In this document: piece by piece, positions 58,899-64,000 of the stretch
Position numbering within the stretch: position 1 is the first letter of the stretch
Layout of the letters: each line of letters starts with the position of its first letter
Assembly (NCBI RefSeq): GCF_014649775.1
Contig: NZ_BMTR01000007.1
Span: 248,001 to 312,000 of the forward strand
Direction of reading: 5' to 3'
DNA from: Streptomyces longisporoflavus
GTDB taxonomy: Bacteria > Actinomycetota > Actinomycetes > Streptomycetales > Streptomycetaceae
DNA length: 64,000 nucleotides
Notes under the pieces: generated by a model
What the model saw: the letters and a program-made list of their open reading frames with translations, nothing else
The model's database searches: none
What the model was told of the DNA's origin: nothing
Made by a program: the position numbers and the translations under genes

Positions 58899-59849
58899 GT
58901 GCCTGAGCCCCCCACCCTCGTCCGGCGCGGCCGCCTCCTTCGCATCGGGGCCGCCGTCGCGGTCCTGCTCGCGCTCGTGGGCTATGTGGTCGTGCAGTAC
59001 GTCTTCGGGGGCAAGGCCGATCCGCGCTGCGAGGTCGTCTCGGGCAACGGCGACGGGGCGTCGTACGACCTGGGCGCCGACCAGGCGGAGAACGCGGCGA
59101 CGGTCGCCGCCGTCGGCACGTCCCGCGGCATGCCGGAGCGGGCCATCACGATCGCCCTGGCGACGGCCCTCCAGGAGTCGGGCCTGCGCAACATCAGCCA
59201 CGGCGACCGGGACTCGCTCGGCCTCTTCCAGCAGCGCCCCTCGCAGGGCTGGGGGAACGCGCGCCAGATCATGGACCCCGCGTACTCGGCGGCGCGTTTC
59301 TACGCCCATCTCGACGAGATCCCCGGCTATTCACGGCTCCCCCTGACCGTCGCCGCCCAGCGCGTGCAGCGCAGCGGCTTCCCCCAGGCGTACGCGAAGC
59401 ACGAGCCGGACGCCGCGCTGCTCGCCGCCGCGCTGACCGGCCGCGCCGCCGCCACCCTCACCTGCGAGGGCCGCACGGACGACGAGCCCGGCGACCCGGC
59501 GAAGGTGCGGGCCGCCCTGGTCCGCGACTTCGGCCGCGACGTGGCTCCGCGGAGCGGCCCCGACGGCCCCGACGGCACGGTCACCGTGCCGGTGGACGCC
59601 GCGTCCGGAGGCGGCGAGGGCGGGGGCGGTCAGCGGGGTTGGGAGCTCGCGCACTGGGCGGTGGCCCGGGCGGCCTCGCTCGGCGTCGAGCGTGTCTCGT
59701 ACGACGGCCGGGAGTGGAGCGCCGCGGACTCCGGCAAGGGGTGGCACAAGCCCGGTAAGCCGGACAAGACAGACGGAACGCGCGCCGAGGGGCGGCGCGA
59801 GGACGCCACGACCGGCGCCGACCAGGTCCGAATTGTCGTTGGGCATTAG
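58899..59849 (+). CDS. membrane-anchored lysozyme/transglycosylase-like protein
   Basis: 316 residues. One N-terminal membrane helix (IGAAVAVLLALVGYVVVQYV), then a domain reading AITIALATALQESGLRNISHGDRDSLGLFQQRPSQGWG, which looks like the catalytic Glu and substrate cleft of soluble-lytic-transglycosylase-type lysozymes. The C-terminal half has a Gly-rich linker and a polar tail. It probably cleaves peptidoglycan, or binds it. GTG 58899 is leaderless by position. Divergent from dapE, a pairing that fits cell-wall metabolism. Confidence 0.8.
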   Translation: MPEPPTLVRRGRLLRIGAAVAVLLALVGYVVVQYVFGGKADPRCEVVSGNGDGASYDLGADQAENAATVAAVGTSRGMPERAITIALATALQESGLRNISHGDRDSLGLFQQRPSQGWGNARQIMDPAYSAARFYAHLDEIPGYSRLPLTVAAQRVQRSGFPQAYAKHEPDAALLAAALTGRAAATLTCEGRTDDEPGDPAKVRAALVRDFGRDVAPRSGPDGPDGTVTVPVDAASGGGEGGGGQRGWELAHWAVARAASLGVERVSYDGREWSAADSGKGWHKPGKPDKTDGTRAEGRREDATTGADQVRIVVGH

Positions 59850-60154
59850 TACGGAGCGTCACCCGATCGGGCAACGACGATCACTCAGGGGCGGCCTGCT
59901 GCCCGGGCTTTCGCGCACTCCACCCCGTACATGCCAAACCCCTTGCGAACACTGGGCATTGACGATTCAGCAAGGTCACCAAAGTCAAGCCTTTTGCCCG
60001 TTTTTATCCACAGCAGATTATGCGATGCATTGCCAATTCTTTACGTTCGCCCACCGCAACCTTCGAGGGCTTCGAGCGGTAGTCACTGCGTCCGAGCGCC
60101 GGACCCCATCCGGCCCGGAACACCCCAACTTCCTCTCCCGTCTGAAGGAGCATC
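59850..60154 (+). other. 305-base intergenic region, promoter of secreted protein gene
   Basis: Notably AT-rich around 59990-60045. TTGCCC-17-ATTATG (near 59995-60023) is a possible promoter. No ORF with good codon bias. Confidence 0.4.
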
Positions 60155-60598
60155 ATGTCCCTCCCCCTGACCCGCCGGATCGCTCGCGCCGCGCTGCTCA
60201 TCGCAGCGGGGGCGGCTCCCGCGGTCGGTGCGGCCGGCTCCGCAAACGCCGCCGAGCTTCCGGCCACCCCCGACCTGGGCGGCGTGAGCGCCCTGGACAC
60301 CGCCGGTCTGGGCAACACCGTCGACGGCGCCTCCCGGAACGCCACCGGTCTCGCGGGTGAGACCGGCAGCAAGGCCGTGAAGAAGGGCGTTCCGACCGCG
60401 GGCAAGGTCGTCGGCACGAGCGCCAAGACCACCACACCCGTGGCGCAGAAGGCCGCGGGTGACCTCGCGGGCAACGCCGGTGACGTGGTCGGCGACACCG
60501 CGGGCACGGCCACCGAGGGCGGCCTGCCCACCGACGCCGTCACCAAGGGCGGTCTGCCGACCGACCAGCTGCCGGTCAAGAGCCTGCCGCTCGGCTGA
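60155..60598 (+). CDS. small secreted Ala/Gly/Thr-rich protein
   Basis: 147 residues: signal peptide (RRIARAALLIAAGAAPAVGA) with cleavage after ANA, then a mature chain of about 110 residues rich in Ala, Gly, Thr and Lys. It contains repeated GLAGETGSKAVKKG and GGLPTD units (GGLPTDAVTKGGLPTDQ). No cysteine, no chaplin or SapB hallmarks. ATG 60155 has GAAGGAGCATC upstream. Followed by a strong terminator. Function unknown; low-complexity secreted proteins like this are common in Streptomyces. Confidence 0.8.
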   Translation: MSLPLTRRIARAALLIAAGAAPAVGAAGSANAAELPATPDLGGVSALDTAGLGNTVDGASRNATGLAGETGSKAVKKGVPTAGKVVGTSAKTTTPVAQKAAGDLAGNAGDVVGDTAGTATEGGLPTDAVTKGGLPTDQLPVKSLPLG

Positions 60599-60611
60599 TC
60601 GACGCACCCCC

Positions 60612-60652
60612 GTGGGGAGGGCCCGGAGCCACTGGCTCCGGGCCCTCCCCAC
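60612..60652. terminator. hairpin terminator after secreted protein gene
   Basis: GTGGGGAGGGCCCGGAGC pairs perfectly with its reverse complement over 18 bases around a five-base loop. Confidence 0.92.
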
Positions 60653-60672
60653 GTGTCGGCCCCCTCGCCGCC

Positions 60673-61653
60673 TCACCCCTCCCCCTGCGCCTCGACGAGC
60701 ACTTCCCCCGCCGCCGTACGGAAGTACAGCACCGCCCGCCCCGTACGCCGCCGGCGCACGAGTCCCGCGTCGAGCAGCACCCGCAGATGGCGGCCCACCG
60801 AGCCGAGTCCCTGCCCCGTCAGTGTCACCAGCTGCGAGGTGCTCTTCGGCGCCGCGAGCAGCATGAGGACGCCCGCCCGCGCCGGGCCGAGGAGCCTGCC
60901 GAGCGGCTCCGGCACGGCCGCCGCCCGGCCCGCGTCCGCGAGCACCCCCGAGCACGGGTACACCACCGCGTACCGGTCCGCCGTGTTCCACGACACCCAG
61001 CCCTGCCGGGGCGTCACCGGCACGAACAGCAGGCGGGCCCCGGAGATCTCGCGCGGCGGGTACTCATGGGTGTTGATCTGGAGCCTGCTCTCCCCCAGCC
61101 AGCGCATCCCCGGCCGCATGCCGTTCAGCGCCTCGGCCCAGCCGCCCTGGCTCAACTGGGCGGTCCGCGCGACGACATCGGCCTCGATGACCGTACGGAC
61201 GCGGGGCCAGCGCGGCAGCACCGTATGCGTCCACACCCACTCCAGGAGGTCGGCCATGCGGCCGGGGCCGCCGGGACGCAGCAGCCCGGCCGGGAGCGGG
61301 CCGCCGCAGGACACCCGCAGATGCGCGCGGGCGACGGCGTCGGGGGTCTCGCGGATCCGCGCCAGTTCCCCGGCGAAGGGGGCGTCGTCCTCACCCGTGG
61401 GCGTCGGCGTGAGGAAGTCGGCGATCCAGCGGGTGCGGTCGCCCATCGCGGCCCGCACCAGTTCCGCGAGTCCTGGGTCGGCGGCCAGCCGCTCGCGGTA
61501 GGCGGGCAGATGGGCGTCGAGCCAGGCCCGCTCCCCCGGGTGCCCGGCGGTCCGCCGCTCCAGGGAGAAGAGACTCGCGGTCGCCTCGGCCAGCGGCGAG
61601 ACGACGAAGCGGCTGCCCGCGAGGGTGTCCGCGTTGACCTGCCACCAGCCCAT
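60673..61653 (-). CDS. ArsR-type winged-helix transcriptional regulator
   Basis: 326 residues with a large N-terminal region of unknown fold and a C-terminal winged helix: LLGPARAGVLMLLAAPKSTS, then LVTLTGQGLGSVGRHLRVLLDAG and a wing RRRRTGRAVLYFRT. The HTH is C-terminal, as in the DUF5937/ArsR group of streptomycetes. Divergent from an MFS transporter, which it likely controls. ATG 61653 preceded by GGGGCGGGGC. Confidence 0.88.
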   Translation of the reverse strand: MGWWQVNADTLAGSRFVVSPLAEATASLFSLERRTAGHPGERAWLDAHLPAYRERLAADPGLAELVRAAMGDRTRWIADFLTPTPTGEDDAPFAGELARIRETPDAVARAHLRVSCGGPLPAGLLRPGGPGRMADLLEWVWTHTVLPRWPRVRTVIEADVVARTAQLSQGGWAEALNGMRPGMRWLGESRLQINTHEYPPREISGARLLFVPVTPRQGWVSWNTADRYAVVYPCSGVLADAGRAAAVPEPLGRLLGPARAGVLMLLAAPKSTSQLVTLTGQGLGSVGRHLRVLLDAGLVRRRRTGRAVLYFRTAAGEVLVEAQGEG

Positions 61654-61735
61654 GCCCCGCCCCGTTCCGCGGCCGGACTTTCGCCGCTGTGCGAAACGTT
61701 AACGCCCGTGTCCGCGGCGCCCCGAGACTCCGGCC

Positions 61736-62980
61736 ATGCGCACCTACCGCGAACTCTTCGGCACTCCCGAGTTCACGCCGTTCTTCCTGACCTCGTCCTT
61801 CCAGGTGGCGGGCCAGACGGTGAGCGGCCTGGCCCTCGGCACACTGATCTACGACAGGACCGGCTCGCCGCTGCTCTCCGCGCTCGGCATGTTCGGGCCT
61901 TCGCTGGCGCAGGTCGTGGGCGCGACGGCCCTGCTCTCGGCGGCGGACCGGCTGCCGCCGCGCGCCGCGACGGCCGGCCTCGCGCTGGTCTTCGGCGCCG
62001 CGACCGCCGTACAGGCCCTGCCCGGTCTCCCCCTGTGGGTCGCCTTCGCGCTGCTCTTCGGCCTCGGGACGCTGGCCGCGCTCGGCGGCGGTGTGCGCTA
62101 CGGGCTGCTCAACGAGATTCTCTCCAGGGAGGGTTATCTGCTCGGCCGCTCCGTGCTCAACATGTCCGCGGGGACGATGCAGATCTGCGGCTTCGGGCTC
62201 GGCGGCGTCCTGGTCGCCACGCTCTCGCCGCGCGGCACGCTGCTCGCGGGCGCCGCGCTGTATCTCGCGGCGGCGGTCGTCGCGCGCCGCGGGCTCGTCC
62301 GCAGGGCGCCGCGCGCCACGGGCCGCCCCTCGGTCGCCGAGACGTGGCGCACGAACGGGCTCCTGTGGTCGTCGAAGCACCGCCGCACGGTGTTCGTCGC
62401 GCTCTGGGTGCCCAACGGCCTGATCGTGGGCTGCGAATCACTCTTCGTGCCCTACGACCCCGGGCACGCGGGGCCGCTCTTCGCCTTCGCCGCGTTCGGC
62501 ATGCTCGTGGGGGACGTGCTGACCGGGCGGCTGCTGCCGCGCCGGTGGCGGGAGCGGCTCGCCGGGCCCCTGCGGCTGCTGCTCGCCGTCCCGTACCTGG
62601 TCTTCGTGCTGCGGCCGGGGCTGCCCCTGGCCCTCGTGGCGGTCGCGCTCGCGTCGGTCGGGTTCTCGGCGGGCCTGCTGCTCCAGGAGCAGCTGATGGC
62701 CCTGACGCCGGAGGAGCTGAGCGGGCACGCCCTCGGTCTGCACGCGTCCGGGATGCTGACGATGCAGGGCGTGGGCGCGGCGCTCGCGGGCGGCACGGCC
62801 CAGCTGACGTCGGCTCCGGTCGCCATGGCCGCGATGGCCACGGCGTCCGTCGCCGTCACGCTCGCCCTCGCGCCGGGGCTGCGGTCAGCGGCTCAGGCGA
62901 GCCGTTCGACCGCCGCGGCCACGCGCTCGTCGGTCGCGGTCAGCGCGACGCGGACGAAGCGGTCGCCCGCGGGGCCGTAG
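61736..62980 (+). CDS. MFS transporter
   Basis: 414 residues with about 12 hydrophobic helices; FGTPEFTPFFLTSSFQVAGQ at the start, LFGLGTLAALGGGVRYGLLN and LLQEQLMALTPEELSGHAL in later parts, similar to the enterobactin-exporter-like group. It exports an unknown small molecule. Divergent from the ArsR-type gene. The C-terminal 30 residues (ASRSTAAATRSSVAV) run antisense over the end of dapC for 88 bases, so this tail may be non-functional. Confidence 0.88.
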   Translation: MRTYRELFGTPEFTPFFLTSSFQVAGQTVSGLALGTLIYDRTGSPLLSALGMFGPSLAQVVGATALLSAADRLPPRAATAGLALVFGAATAVQALPGLPLWVAFALLFGLGTLAALGGGVRYGLLNEILSREGYLLGRSVLNMSAGTMQICGFGLGGVLVATLSPRGTLLAGAALYLAAAVVARRGLVRRAPRATGRPSVAETWRTNGLLWSSKHRRTVFVALWVPNGLIVGCESLFVPYDPGHAGPLFAFAAFGMLVGDVLTGRLLPRRWRERLAGPLRLLLAVPYLVFVLRPGLPLALVAVALASVGFSAGLLLQEQLMALTPEELSGHALGLHASGMLTMQGVGAALAGGTAQLTSAPVAMAAMATASVAVTLALAPGLRSAAQASRSTAAATRSSVAVSATRTKRSPAGP

Positions 62981-63996
62981 AAGTCGCCGGGGGCCACGAG
63001 GACGCCGAGGTCCGCGAGGTGCCCGACCGTGTCCCAGCAGGACTCGTCGCGGGTCGCCCAGAGGTAGAGACTCGCCTCGCTGTGCTCGATGCGGAAGCCA
63101 TGACTCAGGAGGGCGTCGCGCAGGGCGGTGCGCCGGGCCAGGTACCGCTCGCGCTGCTCGCGCACGTGCGCGTCGTCGCCGAGCGCCGCGACGACCGCCG
63201 CCTGTGTCGGAGCGGACGTCATCATGCCGCCGTGCTTGCGGATCTGCAGGAGCTCGCCCAGGATGCCCGCGTCACCGGCGAGGAACGCGGCGCGGTAGCC
63301 CGCGAGGTTCGACCGCTTGGAGAGCGAGTGGACGGCGACGATGCCCTCGTACGAACCGCCGCACACGTCCGGGTGCAGGACCGAGACCGGCTCGGCCTCC
63401 CAGCCGAGTTCGAGGTAGCACTCGTCGCTCACGAGGAGCACGCCGTGCTCGCGCGCCCAGGCGACCACACGCGTGAGCTCGTCCTTGGCCAGGACCCGCC
63501 CCGTGGGGTTCGAGGGCGAGTTGAGCCAGAGGAGCTTGAGGCCGGCGGGGTCGAGCTCGGTCGGGTCGTCGTACGCGACGTACTCGGCGCGGGCAAGGCG
63601 CGCGCCCACCTCGTACGTCGGGTAGGCCAGGCGCGGGTAGGCGACGACGTCGCCCGGGCCCAGGCCCAGCTGGGTCGGGAGCCAGGCCACCAGTTCCTTG
63701 GAGCCCACGATCGGCAGGACGTTTTGGTGCGTGACGCCGCGTGCGCCGAGGCGCCGCTCGCACCAGCCGGTGATCGCGTCGCGCAGCTCGGGCGTGCCCC
63801 AGACCGTCGGATAGCCCGGCGAGTCCGCCGCCGCGACCAGCGCTTTCTGGATCAGCTCCGGCACCGGGTCGACCGGGGTGCCCACCGACAGGTCGACGAT
63901 GCCGCCGGGGTGGGCGGCCGCCGTCGCCTTGAACGGCTCGAGCTTGTCCCAGGGGAAGGCGGGAAGGCGGCCGGAAAGACCGGAGACTACGGACAC
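62893..63996 (-). CDS. dapC: succinyldiaminopimelate transaminase
   Basis: 367 residues, class I/II PLP aminotransferase. VDLSVGTPVDPVPELIQKAL at the N-terminus, LNSPSNPTGRVL, LVSDECYLELGW and the PLP lysine in HSLSKRSNLAGYRAAF. Family members of this length in actinobacteria act as DapC, making N-succinyl-LL-2,6-diaminopimelate. Start GTG 63996 is five bases from the window end, so an upstream start cannot be excluded. With dapE it supplies diaminopimelate. Confidence 0.92.
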   Translation of the reverse strand: MSVVSGLSGRLPAFPWDKLEPFKATAAAHPGGIVDLSVGTPVDPVPELIQKALVAAADSPGYPTVWGTPELRDAITGWCERRLGARGVTHQNVLPIVGSKELVAWLPTQLGLGPGDVVAYPRLAYPTYEVGARLARAEYVAYDDPTELDPAGLKLLWLNSPSNPTGRVLAKDELTRVVAWAREHGVLLVSDECYLELGWEAEPVSVLHPDVCGGSYEGIVAVHSLSKRSNLAGYRAAFLAGDAGILGELLQIRKHGGMMTSAPTQAAVVAALGDDAHVREQRERYLARRTALRDALLSHGFRIEHSEASLYLWATRDESCWDTVGHLADLGVLVAPGDFYGPAGDRFVRVALTATDERVAAAVERLA

Positions 63997-64000
63997 GTGC

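Noticed and set aside
60155..60598. Chaplin or SapB-type morphogen
   Set aside because: No cysteines, no chaplin domain and no lanthipeptide precursor pattern.

Overview
The window is high-GC actinobacterial chromosome with strong third-position GC bias, many GTG starts and Shine-Dalgarno motifs of the GGAGG type. Gene content and order point to a Streptomyces or a close relative. It reads as core chromosome: I see no insertion sequence, integrase, CRISPR array, rRNA or tRNA, and no large secondary-metabolite cluster.

Region 1 (1-30.5 kb): the helicase-nuclease pair adnB (cut by the window start) and adnA, separated by a lipoprotein gene; an alkyltransferase-like protein; a large kinase-like/flippase membrane protein; two tandem TAP-type secreted hydrolases; moeZ; a compact exopolysaccharide locus (PelF-like glycosyltransferase, 8-TM protein, sugar epimerase, spherulin-4-type glycosidase); a five-part oligopeptide ABC operon (binding protein, two permeases, one fused double ATPase, a cysteine-ending leader peptide); then a DUF3152 metalloprotease-like protein, a hydrolase, a TetR regulator, DUF3107 and a ferritin-like protein. 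The adnAB-moeZ-DUF3152-hydrolase-TetR-DUF3107-ferritin-helicase content matches a block I know from Mycobacterium tuberculosis.

Region 2 (30.9-40.6 kb): a DEAD-box RNA helicase with an apparent CTG start and a long repeat tail, a hydrolase, a NYN nuclease, a 50-residue protein behind an AT-rich promoter, MarC, a PHP phosphoesterase, a zinc-ribbon protein, an MFS exporter with a clear promoter, and a SUFU-like protein.

Region 3 (41.0-53.7 kb): corA, a lipoprotein paralogous to the one beside adnA, an MgtE-like regulatory protein plus a DUF1003 membrane protein, mrp, and an envelope-stress block (ECF sigma factor, zinc anti-sigma factor, HtrA protease, TatB) with an O-methyltransferase divergent from the sigma gene. 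A well-formed ECF-type promoter precedes the sigma gene, suggesting autoregulation. DUF3117 follows.

Region 4 (54.0-64.0 kb): enoyl-CoA hydratase, 3-methyladenine glycosylase, a DivIVA-domain membrane protein, folP2, a LOG-family protein, dapE, a lysozyme-like membrane protein, a small secreted protein, an ArsR-type regulator divergent from an MFS transporter, and dapC. dapE and dapC both serve the succinylase route to diaminopimelate and lysine.

Recurring regulatory themes are six promoters whose -10 box lies 6-7 bases before the start codon (leaderless mRNA), several perfect hairpin terminators between convergent genes, and two genes (DEAD-box helicase, O-methyltransferase) that seem to begin at non-canonical codons, CTG and ATT, each with a well-placed ribosome-binding site.
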